64,000 nucleotides of DNA from Chryseobacterium sp. G0186 (GCF_003815675.1 NZ_CP033918.1:558001-622000), one strand, 5' to 3'. Positions 53,088-62,059 are shown, counted from the first letter of the stretch. Notes: generated by a model from the letters alone, not told the origin. Numbers and translations are program-made.

Positions 53088-53624
53088 ATGAGTGATTTAG
53101 AGAAAAAGAAATTCCCAATAGGGCCGTTTGAAACTCCGGAAAATATTTGTGATACCACCCTGGATACTTATATCAAGGTTATTAAAGACTTTCCCGGGAG
53201 GTTGAAAAACCTTATTGAGCATTTTACAGATGAGCAGCTTGACACACCTTACAGAGAGGGTGGCTGGACGGTAAGACAGCTTGTCAACCACCTTTCAGAT
53301 AGTCATATGAATAGTTTTATCCGTTTTAAGTTAGCTCTTACAGAAGATAATCCAACAATAAGACCCTATGATGAAGCAAAATGGGCTGAGCTTCAGGACA
53401 GTTTCCATATGCCTATAAAACCGGCTATGAGAATGATTAAAGGAACCCATCAGCGATGGACCGTACTTCTTAAAAGCCTTACCAATAAGCAATTTGAGAG
53501 AACTTTTCATCATCCTGAACATAACAAAAACTACGATCTCAGGGAAAGCCTCACGATGTATGTATGGCATTGTAATCATCATTTTGCGCATATTGAAAAC
53601 CTGAAGAAAGAAAAAGGTTGGTAA
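53088..53624 (+). CDS. YfiT-type bacillithiol transferase-like protein (DinB superfamily)
   Basis: 178 residues. The YfiT layout is clear: KFPIGPFETPENI at the N terminus, WTVRQLVNHLSDSHMNSFIRFKLAL near 65-88 (His), and the metal His pair in MYVWHCNHHFAHIENL near 160-168. Family members act as metal-dependent hydrolases or bacillithiol S-transferases. First of four overlapping genes that include a YtxJ homolog, which supports a bacillithiol role. Confidence 0.9.
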   Translation: MSDLEKKKFPIGPFETPENICDTTLDTYIKVIKDFPGRLKNLIEHFTDEQLDTPYREGGWTVRQLVNHLSDSHMNSFIRFKLALTEDNPTIRPYDEAKWAELQDSFHMPIKPAMRMIKGTHQRWTVLLKSLTNKQFERTFHHPEHNKNYDLRESLTMYVWHCNHHFAHIENLKKEKGW

Positions 53625-54079
53625 AGAAATATCTTAATACTCCTATATATTTTGAGGAAATTACAGAAAGGATTTCCAAATTATCTGCAAATACCCCTGG
53701 AAAATGGGGTAAAATGAATGCTGGTCAGATGTTAAAACATTGTGATTTAGTTCTTCAGGTTGCTTTAAAGAAAATTGAACTTCCCCCAATTAATATCTTC
53801 TATAAGGCTATAGGAATCGTTACAAAAATAGAAATGTATGTTTTCAATAACGGAATTCCCAGAAACATGCCTACTTTTCAAAAACTAATCGTTAATTTTG
53901 AGTGTGATTTTGATGAATCAAAAACCAATCTACTGAATACACTGGAGGAATTTAGGAGAGCTTGTGCATATAAAAAGCTGCCACCTCATCACAGATTATT
54001 CGGAAATATGACTGAAAAAGACTGGGAATTTTTAGAATATAAACATCTTGATCATCACTTAAAACAATTTAATGTATGA
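53618..54079 (+). CDS. DUF1569 family protein
   Basis: 153 residues, probable TTG start overlapping the YfiT stop by 7 bases. GKMNAGQMLKHCDLVLQVAL near 30-50 and KDWEFLEYKHLDHHLKQF at the end match DUF1569, itself DinB-like with His ligands (HCD, HLDHH). Function unknown; a second metal-dependent transferase-like protein in a bacillithiol-linked operon is plausible. It overlaps ytxJ by 4 bases. Confidence 0.82.
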   Translation: MVKKYLNTPIYFEEITERISKLSANTPGKWGKMNAGQMLKHCDLVLQVALKKIELPPINIFYKAIGIVTKIEMYVFNNGIPRNMPTFQKLIVNFECDFDESKTNLLNTLEEFRRACAYKKLPPHHRLFGNMTEKDWEFLEYKHLDHHLKQFNV

Positions 54080-54453
54080 GTTTTTTTGATAAAATATTCG
54101 GTGGAAAAGATGAAGCCCCTGACCAAAAATCGTTCTGGAAAAAGATAGAGTCTGAAGAAGACCTGGTAAAGGCAATTGAGCACTCTCACAAAAATAAAAT
54201 AGGAATATTTAAACATTCAACAAGCTGTTTTATCAGCAGAACTGTTCTGAAAAACTTTGAAAAGGAGGTTGAAAACTCTGATCAAAATGCAGAGTTGTAT
54301 TATTTGGATTTACTGGCATACAGGCCTATTTCCAATAAGATTGCTTCAGATTTTGAGATAAGACATGAAAGCCCGCAGTTGATTGTCATTGAGAACGGAA
54401 AGCCCGTTAACAGCGCTTCGCACCAGGATATTTCGTTAAGCCAGATTGTATAA
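54076..54453 (+). CDS. ytxJ: Monothiol bacilliredoxin-like protein YtxJ
   Basis: 125 residues. Thioredoxin fold of the YtxJ/DUF2847 family with single cysteine in FKHSTSCFISRTVLKNF near 46-62, YYLDLLAYRPISNKIA and ESPQLIVIENGKPV. Expected to remove bacillithiol from mixed disulfides (bacilliredoxin), from established knowledge of this family. Overlaps both neighbours (4 bases and 1 base), so it is tightly coupled. Confidence 0.9.
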   Translation: MSFFDKIFGGKDEAPDQKSFWKKIESEEDLVKAIEHSHKNKIGIFKHSTSCFISRTVLKNFEKEVENSDQNAELYYLDLLAYRPISNKIASDFEIRHESPQLIVIENGKPVNSASHQDISLSQIV

Positions 54454-55049
54454 TGAAGAATATTAATAATTATTTAGCCAAAGTCTTAAACGTTCCTCTT
54501 CAGAATGTGAACACCTGTAGTCTTCATTATGAGGTAAAGAAGATTCCTAAAAATCAGTTTCTTCTTCAGTATGGCGAAATATGCAGACATATATTTTTTG
54601 TTGAAAAAGGACTTTTAAAAATGTATTCCATTGATAAAAATGGGAAGGAACATATTATACAGTTTGCTCCGGAAAGCTGGCTGATCTCCGACCGAAGCAG
54701 TCTTTACTTTAATGAAAAATCCAATTATTATATAGAAGCTGTTGAAGATTCAGAAATTTTGTTTCTGCATCCTGATTTCTTCAATAAGCTGGTAGAGCAG
54801 TTTCCCAATAGTATTGAGAGAAGTGATTTTTTACTCCAAAAGCATATCAGAAGTCTTCAGAACAGAATCAATTCCCTTTTGGGCGAAACGGCTGAAGAGC
54901 GATACATGAAATTCATTAAAATGTATCCGGACTTGTTGCTAAGGGTTCCTCAATGGATGATTGCTTCCTACCTGGGCATTACTCCTGAGAGTTTAAGCCG
55001 GGTGAGAAAGGAATTGGCAAGAAAAAATTTCATTCCGGACAACAAATAG
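54453..55049 (+). CDS. Crp/Fnr-type regulator of the bacillithiol-linked operon
   Basis: 198 residues. Cyclic-nucleotide-binding-like fold (FLLQYGEICRHIFFVEKGLLKMYSI, IQFAPESWLISDRSSLYF) and a C-terminal HTH (VPQWMIASYLGITPESLSRVRKELARKNFI). No FeS cysteine cluster is seen. Its start overlaps the ytxJ stop (TAATG). As last gene of the operon it probably senses a redox or thiol state or a metabolite and controls this operon or others. Confidence 0.88.
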   Translation: MKNINNYLAKVLNVPLQNVNTCSLHYEVKKIPKNQFLLQYGEICRHIFFVEKGLLKMYSIDKNGKEHIIQFAPESWLISDRSSLYFNEKSNYYIEAVEDSEILFLHPDFFNKLVEQFPNSIERSDFLLQKHIRSLQNRINSLLGETAEERYMKFIKMYPDLLLRVPQWMIASYLGITPESLSRVRKELARKNFIPDNK

Positions 55050-55052
55050 TTC

Positions 55053-56465
55053 CTAGATTTTTTTAGCAAGATTTCCAACCTGTCTGAGCTTTGCCTGTGT
55101 TTCTTCTGACCAGGGAAGTCCGATGCAGAGTCTCATACAGTTTTCAAACTGCTCCTGAAAGGTAAACATTCTTCCGGGAGCTATACTTATGTTTTCCTTG
55201 ATGGCTAAATCATAGAGCTGAGTCGTTTGTATTTTTTTATCAAATTCTACCCATAAAGATAATCCTCCTTGTGGACGGCTGGTTTTTGTGCCTTCAGGAA
55301 AATACTCAGCAATGGTCTGTACGTAGTTCTGATAGTTGCTTTGTAATGTTTTGCGAAGCTGCTGAAGATGTTTTTCGTATCTGCCGGACTTTAAAAAATT
55401 GGCTACCGCTTCATTGACAATTGAAATAGAAGAGGTGGAATGCAGAAGCTTAAGCTTTAATATTTTATCCTTGTATTTTCCAGGGGCTATCCATCCCACA
55501 CGATATCCGGGGGCCAAGGTTTTGGAGATAGAACTGCAGTATAATACATTTCCGTCTTTATCAAAGGATTTACAGCATTTAGGACGAGTAGAGCCAAAAT
55601 AAAGATCACCATAAACGTCATCTTCAATCAACGGAATATTATGCTCTGACAGAATTTTTACGACTTCTTTCTTATTCTCATCCGGCATACAGCTTCCCAG
55701 GGGGGAATTAAAATTAGGGATTAACAGACACAGATCAATTTTTGGAATGGCTTTTTTTAAGGCATCTATTTCTATTCCGGTGGTAGGATGGGTGGGAAGT
55801 TCCAGTACCTTCAAACCTAGTCCGTTAGCGAGCTGCAATATCCCTGGATAGCATGGGCTTTCGATGGCAATGGTATCTCCGGGCTTTCCAAGAGCCATTA
55901 AACAAAAAGACAGCGCATTCATTCCACCATTGGTCGTAATCAGATCATTTTCATTGAAGTTTCCTCCCCATTGCAACGAACGGATGGCAATCATTCTTCG
56001 CAGTTTGAGGTTTCCCTGAAGTTCCTCATATTCTGTTCCGCCTTCTTTTAACTCTCGTATGGCATGTACAATTTCCTTTTTCAGTTTAGCCTGAGGCAGG
56101 AGATCTCCCGATGGAATTCCGATGGAAAAGAAGGTGATATCCTTTCGGCCCATATTTTCATATACCTTACTGATCAGTTCATCCGGTTCGTCATTATTTG
56201 CTATTAAAGACGGACGGCTTACTGCAGGAAGGGGAAGTTTCACAGATAATAACTGGCTTACAAAGTAACCGGATTGCGGCCTCGATTCAACCAGAGATAA
56301 AGATTCAAGTTCAAGAAAAACACGTTTAGCAGTATTCATACTTACCCGATGTTCACTACATAGCATTCTCACGGATGGAAGCTTGTCTCCAGCCTTTAAT
56401 ACGCCACTTTTAATCTGTGCAGCAATACCGTCTGCTATTTCTGTATATAAAAATTCCTTACTCAT
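55053..56465 (-). CDS. MocR-type GntR/aminotransferase regulator
   Basis: 470 residues. N-terminal winged helix (FLYTEIADGIAAQIKSGVLKAGDKLPSVRMLCSEHRVSMNTAKRVFLEL) then a class I aminotransferase-like domain with NSPLG (FNSPLGSCMP), EDDVYGDLYFG and the PLP lysine in YCSSISKTLAPGYRVGW near 305. MocR proteins sense PLP or amino-group compounds. Divergent from an EamA transporter, its likely target. Confidence 0.92.
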   Translation of the reverse strand: MSKEFLYTEIADGIAAQIKSGVLKAGDKLPSVRMLCSEHRVSMNTAKRVFLELESLSLVESRPQSGYFVSQLLSVKLPLPAVSRPSLIANNDEPDELISKVYENMGRKDITFFSIGIPSGDLLPQAKLKKEIVHAIRELKEGGTEYEELQGNLKLRRMIAIRSLQWGGNFNENDLITTNGGMNALSFCLMALGKPGDTIAIESPCYPGILQLANGLGLKVLELPTHPTTGIEIDALKKAIPKIDLCLLIPNFNSPLGSCMPDENKKEVVKILSEHNIPLIEDDVYGDLYFGSTRPKCCKSFDKDGNVLYCSSISKTLAPGYRVGWIAPGKYKDKILKLKLLHSTSSISIVNEAVANFLKSGRYEKHLQQLRKTLQSNYQNYVQTIAEYFPEGTKTSRPQGGLSLWVEFDKKIQTTQLYDLAIKENISIAPGRMFTFQEQFENCMRLCIGLPWSEETQAKLRQVGNLAKKI

Positions 56466-56485
56466 TTTTTTAAACTGTGCTCATG

Positions 56486-56536
56486 CAAATATACAAAACT
56501 GATACTGTGTTTATCAAATTAACCTTTCTAATTTTG
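56486..56536. promoter_or_regulatory. Divergent promoters of MocR and the EamA transporter
   Basis: Minus strand: TTG (56517-56515), 21-base spacer, TATATTTG (56493-56486), a standard promoter for MocR. Plus strand: TAATTTTG at 56529-56536, 26 bases before the transporter ATG. Between them ACTGTGCT and ACTGTGTT recur 30 bases apart, a possible MocR site. Confidence 0.6.
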
Positions 56537-56561
56537 AACCATCAATTAAAACCTTATAAAA

Positions 56562-57446
56562 ATGATGACAGATACAATTTCAAAGGACCAGGCAGTAAGC
56601 GGATGGATCAATGGTTTCATAGGAGTATTGCTATTTAGTGGCTCAATGCCTGCCACCAAATTAGCGGTAATGGAAATGGATCCAATATTTGTAACGATTG
56701 CCCGTGCTGTAATAGCAGGAGTATTAGCTCTTTCGGTTTTATTAATTTTCAAGGAAAAGCGTCCTGCTAAAAACCAGATCTTTTCATTGGTATTAGTATC
56801 TATCGGGTGTGTCATTGGTTTTCCGTTGCTTTCATCACTTGCATTACAATATCTTACTTCAGCCCATTCTATTGTATTTCTAGGTATGCTGCCTTTGGCT
56901 ACAGCAATATTTGGTGTATTTCGAGGGGGAGAAAGGCCCCATCCTATATTTTGGTTATTTTCAATAATCGGCAGTTTTTTGGTGATTGGTTATGCATTTT
57001 CTCAAGGCTTTTCTGCTTCTCCGATTGGAGATATTCTTATGCTGTTAGCCGTTATTTTGTGCGGACTGGGTTATGCTGAGGGGGCCAAGCTTTCTAAAAC
57101 ACTAGGTGGGTGGCAGGTTATTTCATGGGCGTTGGTTTTATCTTTACCCATTATGCTGCCTTTATTCTTCATTTATTTCCCATCTCATCTGGAGACGGTA
57201 AGTGTTAAAGGCTGGTTTGGTTTAGGTTACATCTCTTTATTCAGTATGTTTATTGGGTTTATATTTTGGTACAAAGGATTAGCTCAGGGAGGAATCACTA
57301 CAGTTGGTCAGCTTCAGTTATTGCAGCCATTCTTCGGACTTGCACTGGCCGCTTATCTTCTTCATGAGCAGGTAAGTATGGGAATGCTGGGTGTGACGGT
57401 TGGAGTTATCCTGTGTGTTGCCGGCACTAAAAAGTTTGCAAAATAA
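56562..57446 (+). CDS. EamA/DMT-family transporter
   Basis: 294 residues with about ten membrane segments in two EamA halves (WINGFIGVLLFSGSMPATKLAV; IGDILMLLAVILCGLGYAEGAKL). Such proteins export amino acids, nucleosides or metabolites across the inner membrane. Divergent MocR regulator suggests an amino-compound or B6-linked substrate; this is inference. Confidence 0.92.
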   Translation: MMTDTISKDQAVSGWINGFIGVLLFSGSMPATKLAVMEMDPIFVTIARAVIAGVLALSVLLIFKEKRPAKNQIFSLVLVSIGCVIGFPLLSSLALQYLTSAHSIVFLGMLPLATAIFGVFRGGERPHPIFWLFSIIGSFLVIGYAFSQGFSASPIGDILMLLAVILCGLGYAEGAKLSKTLGGWQVISWALVLSLPIMLPLFFIYFPSHLETVSVKGWFGLGYISLFSMFIGFIFWYKGLAQGGITTVGQLQLLQPFFGLALAAYLLHEQVSMGMLGVTVGVILCVAGTKKFAK

Positions 57447-57752
57447 ATGATAAGAATACTAATTGATAAGTCTTTCTAACATTTAGAATTCGGTCAGAAC
57501 AGATTCGAAAAATAAAATCTCATCATCAATTTAGCCCCTGTTTTTAGAAAAAAATGGGGGTTACTTTTGTATTTTCCACATGTTTTTCAGCTATTAGCAA
57601 ATAAAAATAAGGAGATTGTAAACTAGGTTTAATATTTGTATTTATTTTTTTTAAAGAAAGGCATACATTATGATTTTAATGATTGTAAGTAGAAATTAGA
57701 AACGAAAAAATCGCAGATGCTATTCTGTGAGTGAAATAAACTTAATTAAATT

Positions 57753-58367
57753 ATGAAGACAATTAGCTGCATGAATATTGATGAAAACCTTCTGAGATCC
57801 TTTGGTGCTGAAGATAAGACATTTAAAAAGAAAGAAACGATCTTTAATGAAGGAGATCATGCGATGTATTATTTTCAGATTACAAAAGGAAAAGTGAAAC
57901 TTAACAACTATAATGAGGATGGAAAAGAATTTATTCACAATGTTTTAGGGAAAAATCAAAGTTTTGGAGATGCCTTGCTTTTTCTTAATCAGTATTATCC
58001 CATGAATGCTGTAAGCCTTGATAATTCTGAAATTCTTAGACTCCCGAGAAGTCAATTTATGGAAATGCTTCGGCAAAACCCTGATCTTTCCCTCGAAATG
58101 AATGCCTGCTTTTCTCAGGAAATTTTTTACAAGTTGAAAATGGTACAAAGTATGGCCTCACAGAATCCCATTCAGCGATTGACAGGTCTGCTTAATTACC
58201 TTAAAAGTTATCATGGTAACGACTGTGCCCATTCTTTTCCTATTGAATTTACCCGACAGCAACTGGCCAGTTTGGTGGGACTGCGGGTAGAAACCGTAAT
58301 CCGGGCCTTAAAAAAGATGGAAAAAGAGGGAAGTATTGTCTTTAAGGATAGAAAAATTTTATATTAA
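57753..58367 (+). CDS. Crp/Fnr family regulator
   Basis: 204 residues. Sensor barrel (KETIFNEGDHAMYYFQITKGKVKLNNYNEDGKEFI) and HTH (FTRQQLASLVGLRVETVIRALKKMEKEGSI). Cysteines are few and not in FeS spacing, so it is not a typical oxygen sensor. The 306-base upstream gap has a -7-like TACTTTTG at 57562 and otherwise nothing evident. Two unknown genes and a CinA-like gene follow in the same direction. Confidence 0.9.
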   Translation: MKTISCMNIDENLLRSFGAEDKTFKKKETIFNEGDHAMYYFQITKGKVKLNNYNEDGKEFIHNVLGKNQSFGDALLFLNQYYPMNAVSLDNSEILRLPRSQFMEMLRQNPDLSLEMNACFSQEIFYKLKMVQSMASQNPIQRLTGLLNYLKSYHGNDCAHSFPIEFTRQQLASLVGLRVETVIRALKKMEKEGSIVFKDRKILY

Positions 58368-58603
58368 TTTATATGACTCAGATCATAAAATAGTGAATTA
58401 TTTAACTGTATATTTGATATATCAAGATTCAAAAAAAATTCTTAAATAATCCTTAGTAAAGGGAGCCAAAAGCATTTTAGCTTTTATTCAATTTGATAAT
58501 ACCCATTACAGCTGTTGCTGTCTATATTATTGACGAAGGTGGTTAAATGTTACTAATATTTATTATTAAGATTCAGATAGTATTTACCCTTGAACCCGAT
58601 TAT

Positions 58604-58906
58604 ATGGACTGTCAGAAAATAATAAATAACCTGAAACATAAGAACTTCATAAGAGTTATAAATAATGGAAAGTGGTTTGAAGAAGGAGCTACAATTTATG
58701 CAAAGGAAATAAATGAGAATGTGTTTTTACTATTTATTATTTTAAAAGATATCAATATTGAAAATATACAGGCACTCATTGCCCATTTTGACAGTATTAA
58801 TAGTATCGGAACGAAAGAACCAGAGCAAATCATGTTTTATCTTTCGATTAAAAATAAGGATGATCTCCATTACTTTGAACAGTATTTAAAAAAATCCAAC
58901 AACTAA
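58604..58906 (+). CDS. Hypothetical protein behind the Crp gene
   Basis: 100 residues from the ATG at 58604 (MDCQKIINNLKHKNFIRVIN); another ATG at 58547 would add a hydrophobic stretch of 19 residues and cannot be excluded. A mixed alpha/beta small protein with FLLFIILKDINIENIQALI; no family recognised. It is 13 bases before the next hypothetical gene, so both share a transcript. Confidence 0.55.
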   Translation: MDCQKIINNLKHKNFIRVINNGKWFEEGATIYAKEINENVFLLFIILKDINIENIQALIAHFDSINSIGTKEPEQIMFYLSIKNKDDLHYFEQYLKKSNN

Positions 58907-58919
58907 TAACGTTTTACCT

Positions 58920-59315
58920 ATGGTATTTGAAAACGATACTTTAAAGTATTCAGGACTGAATGATAAAAATAATGAAATGGAGAACGCTTCTTTATTTCCT
59001 GCAATTATCAATTCATACGGAGTGACTGCTTTTCTGATTAAGTCTTTAGAAAAGATTAAGGATAATACAAAATGTGAGATTCTTAAGAATGTTATAGACG
59101 ATTACATTCAAGAATATTTTCTTCATATCCGAGAGTTTCACACTAAAAATATAATGGAAAGTCCCGATTTGGATCATGAAATAATCATTGATACCCCTTC
59201 TTTCTCTTTATATGCTAAAACTGCTTATTACAAGGTATTAAAAGAAAAAGAGATATCAATATGTTGCTTCGGATGCTGGAGAATGACAATACAGACTACC
59301 TGTAGTCTGATTTGA
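58920..59315 (+). CDS. Hypothetical protein with possibly frameshifted C terminus
   Basis: 131 residues, helical, acidic (INSYGVTAFLIKSLEKIKDN), no known family. The last 20 residues (ISICCFGCWRMTIQTTCSLI) look unlike the rest. In another frame the same DNA reads DINMLLRMLENDNTDYL with a stop at 59303-59305, a more natural helical end. Two extra bases in AAAAAGAGATATC near 59246-59256 would explain it. Confidence 0.5.
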   Translation: MVFENDTLKYSGLNDKNNEMENASLFPAIINSYGVTAFLIKSLEKIKDNTKCEILKNVIDDYIQEYFLHIREFHTKNIMESPDLDHEIIIDTPSFSLYAKTAYYKVLKEKEISICCFGCWRMTIQTTCSLI

Positions 59316-59398
59316 CTACTTAAAAATACACCGATTCTGAAGTTTATCAACATGAAACTCAAATTCATTCTTCCCATTAACCAGCTAAATTTAATGCT

Positions 59399-59899
59399 AT
59401 GGAATTTCAAACAAATCTTCTCGAATATATAAGCCAATCGCTGATGACAATTGATGAGACTATTTCAATTGCAGAAAGCGTTACCTCAGGATGTTTGCAG
59501 CTGGCTTTTTCACAGATGCCCAATGCTTCTTTATTTTATAAGGGCGGAATTACCACCTATACATTGCCTGAAAAAGTAAAGATATTAAAGGTAAACAGAC
59601 ATGAAGCAGAGCAATGCGATTGCGTTTCAGAAAATATTGCAGAAACAATGGCCTTAAATGCTGCCACGCTTTTTGGATCTGACTGGTCCATTGCAACCAC
59701 AGGGTATTGTACTCCTATAAGAGATTCCTCCTATAAAATTTTTGCCTATTTCTCATTTTCATATAAGGGAGAAATTATTCTCACAAAAAAACTGGAACTG
59801 CATCCTAAAACCCAGGCACTCAATGCCCAGCTTTATTATACAGAATTTATTTTGGGATGTTTTAAAAGTGAGTTGAATAGACTTTTAATTTTAAAATAA
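59399..59899 (+). CDS. CinA-family (PncC-like) protein
   Basis: 166 residues, the C-terminal CinA domain alone. SIAESVTSGCLQLAFSQMPNASLFYKGGITTYT near 20-53, VSENIAETMALNAATLFGSDWSIATTGY near 80-107. Free-standing CinA-C proteins include nicotinamide-nucleotide amidohydrolase (PncC). The first motif is slightly changed from the usual ESCTGG (ESVTSG). Probably part of a stress-linked group with the Crp gene. Confidence 0.85.
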   Translation: MEFQTNLLEYISQSLMTIDETISIAESVTSGCLQLAFSQMPNASLFYKGGITTYTLPEKVKILKVNRHEAEQCDCVSENIAETMALNAATLFGSDWSIATTGYCTPIRDSSYKIFAYFSFSYKGEIILTKKLELHPKTQALNAQLYYTEFILGCFKSELNRLLILK

Positions 59900-60012
59900 T
59901 AAAGTTTATAAAGTAATTAATTGAACCTAAAATTGCTTTGGTTATATTAAGATTATTCACAATCAGTAGTTGATCATAAATATTTTTATCCATTCCTCTA
60001 CTTGAAAAATGC

Positions 60013-60801
60013 CTAATCCTTAATGACTTTAGGCTTCATTTTCATTACTGCAAAATAGGATGATGTAAAAGCGGAAAGGCTTTGATAGCCTACTTTATAA
60101 GCAATTTCACTCAGTGTGTAATGTTGTGCGTCTATCAATTCAATACTTTTTAGAATTCTGGTTAGCTGAAGGTATTTCTGCAGAGTAATCCCTGTTTCAC
60201 TTTTGAAAATTCTTTGCAGGCTTCTCACAGACATCTTTGCTTTTTCAGCCAAGGAATCAATATCCAGATTGTATTTAAAGTTTGCATTAATCTCATGGCA
60301 AACAGGAATCAGTCTTGTATCTCCGGGAACAGGGATTTCCAGACCGTTGCTTTCTTTATAAAAATTGGGAAGACTTTTTAAAATAGCGCTGAAAAAAATA
60401 TCCTGTTCTTCATTTTTCACTAATGACTGGTTCCATTTTGAAGCATACAAAAGCATTTCTTTCAGAACAGGGGGAGCCGTAAAAACCTGAACATTCTGAT
60501 AAAATTCTTCCTCAAAGACTGATTTAAATAAAAATACCATCAGATTCACCGTTTTGGCTTCAGAAGTAATCTTATGGGCTTTCCCAGACGGAACCCAGAT
60601 GACATGATGCTGAGGAACAAGGTAGATTTTCTGATCAATATGAAAATACTGATATCCGTCTTCTACGAAAGTAAGTTGTGCGCGGTTGTGAACATGCTCG
60701 TAGTCATCATGTTTCCAGTCTTTTTCGCACCATACATAAGCTTCCTTTTCGATGGTGTCTACAAACTGGCTCTCTGTTTTTTCAACCAATCCACATTTCA
60801 T
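60013..60801 (-). CDS. AraC family regulator
   Basis: 262 residues. N-terminal cupin (HVHNRAQLTFVEDGYQYFHID, HHVIWVPSGKAHKIT) and two HTHs at the C terminus (LAEKAKMSVRSLQRIFKSETG; LSEIAYKVGYQSLSAFTSSYFAVMKMKP). Divergent from the flavodoxin-RidA gene; the region between contains TTGGC and GCCAA half sites. It is the likely activator or repressor of that gene. Confidence 0.92.
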   Translation of the reverse strand: MKCGLVEKTESQFVDTIEKEAYVWCEKDWKHDDYEHVHNRAQLTFVEDGYQYFHIDQKIYLVPQHHVIWVPSGKAHKITSEAKTVNLMVFLFKSVFEEEFYQNVQVFTAPPVLKEMLLYASKWNQSLVKNEEQDIFFSAILKSLPNFYKESNGLEIPVPGDTRLIPVCHEINANFKYNLDIDSLAEKAKMSVRSLQRIFKSETGITLQKYLQLTRILKSIELIDAQHYTLSEIAYKVGYQSLSAFTSSYFAVMKMKPKVIKD

Positions 60802-60823
60802 GTTGTCGTTTTGTATATATTTT

Positions 60824-60859
60824 TTGGCAAATTTAATAAAAACGCCAATACTAATTTTG
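60824..60859 (+). promoter_or_regulatory. Inverted repeat and -7 box before the flavodoxin-RidA gene
   Basis: TTGGC (60824-60828) and GCCAA (60844-60848) form an inverted repeat spaced by 15 bases. A -7 box TAATTTTG follows at 60852-60859, 27 bases before the ATG. Candidate binding site for the divergent AraC protein. Confidence 0.5.
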
Positions 60860-60885
60860 TATCATTAATTTATATCCTATTCAGA

Positions 60886-62022
60886 ATGAAAAAACTATGT
60901 TCTTTTTTTATTTTAATTTTACTGTTAAACACCACACACATTATGGCACAGAATAAAGCTAAAGTATTGGTTCTTATCCATTCAGATAATGGCGGAACCT
61001 ACGAATTGGCAAAAGATATAGCCAAAGGAATTGAAAGTGAAAACAATGCTGTTTCCACCATTAAATTAGTTAAAGCATCACAAAATCCAACGTTGAAAGG
61101 TCTTCCGGTTGCTACAGTGGATGAACTTACAGCGTATGATGGAATTGCCTTTGGTTCTCCGGTATATTTCGGAAATATAAGTACGGGAATGAGCGAATTT
61201 TTATCTAAAACAGTACAACTTTGGACGAATCACGGGCTAGAAGGAATTCCTGCAACGGTTTTTATGTCTGCAGGAAGCGGAGCGGGAAAGGAACTGGCGC
61301 TTCAGGCATTCTGGAACAGTCTTGCAGTACACGGAATGGTTTTAGTATCCAATGGAATTCGTGGGAATGAGGAGCTTAATAAAGCTATTCCACAGGGAAA
61401 CAGCGTATTGGGAATTACCAGTATGGCTTCTCTAAAGGATGTTGAACGACCTACGAAAGGAGAACACCATCTGGCTGAACTTCAAGGGAAAAATTTTGCA
61501 AAGGTGGCCTTGGCTTTAAAGGGTACCCGTCCTCAAAAAAATATATCCATCGTTGAAAACCATCAGAATTTCAATGAGGTATTAAAACAAAAAAATATTA
61601 TCCTTCCTCAGGTTCCTAAACCTGCCGGAAATTATCAGCCGTTTGTAAGATCCGGAAACCTTGTATTTATCAATCAGGTAGCGCTGAAAGACGGAAAAAT
61701 TTTCAATGCCGGAAAATTGGGTGCAGAGGTCAATGAACAGCAGGTAAAGGATGCCACAAAAGTGACGATGCTGAATGTATTATCTGTTCTGAATGAAGCA
61801 GTTGGCGGAGATTTAGGAAAAGTGAAAAGATGTGTACAACTTACCGGAATCTTTAATACCAAAGATGATTATACAAAACATGCTGACCTGATGAATGTTG
61901 CTTCAGATCTGGCTGTTGAAGTCTTTGGTGAGAAAGGAAAACATGCGAGAGCTACTTTTGGAGCCTCATCTATTCCGGTTAATTCTTCCGTTGAAATACA
62001 GGCTATTTTTGAAGTGGAATAG
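60886..62022 (+). CDS. Exported flavodoxin-like (WrbA type) and RidA domain fusion
   Basis: 378 residues from the ATG at 60886, the only start with a signal peptide (KKLCSFFILILLLNTTHIMA, cut before Q); a longer open frame upstream is antisense to the AraC gene. Residues about 25-215 form a WrbA/flavodoxin domain: VLVLIHSDNGGTYELAKDIA (phosphate loop), AFGSPVYFGNISTGMSEFL, FMSAGSGAGKELALQ. Residues about 245-378 are a RidA/YjgF domain: GNYQPFVRSGNLVFINQVAL, CVQLTGIFNTKDDY, and HARATFGASSIPV with the Arg expected in imine deaminases. Quinone reduction plus imine or carbonyl hydrolysis in the periplasm is a guess. The two domains usually occur separately. Confidence 0.88.
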   Translation: MKKLCSFFILILLLNTTHIMAQNKAKVLVLIHSDNGGTYELAKDIAKGIESENNAVSTIKLVKASQNPTLKGLPVATVDELTAYDGIAFGSPVYFGNISTGMSEFLSKTVQLWTNHGLEGIPATVFMSAGSGAGKELALQAFWNSLAVHGMVLVSNGIRGNEELNKAIPQGNSVLGITSMASLKDVERPTKGEHHLAELQGKNFAKVALALKGTRPQKNISIVENHQNFNEVLKQKNIILPQVPKPAGNYQPFVRSGNLVFINQVALKDGKIFNAGKLGAEVNEQQVKDATKVTMLNVLSVLNEAVGGDLGKVKRCVQLTGIFNTKDDYTKHADLMNVASDLAVEVFGEKGKHARATFGASSIPVNSSVEIQAIFEVE

Positions 62023-62059
62023 ATGCTTGTGAATTTTAAGGCAAAAAATATGATTTAAG

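Noticed and set aside
60574..60885. N-terminal extension of the flavodoxin-RidA frame
   Set aside because: It runs antisense through the AraC gene; the ATG at 60886 starts a clean signal peptide behind a -7 box.
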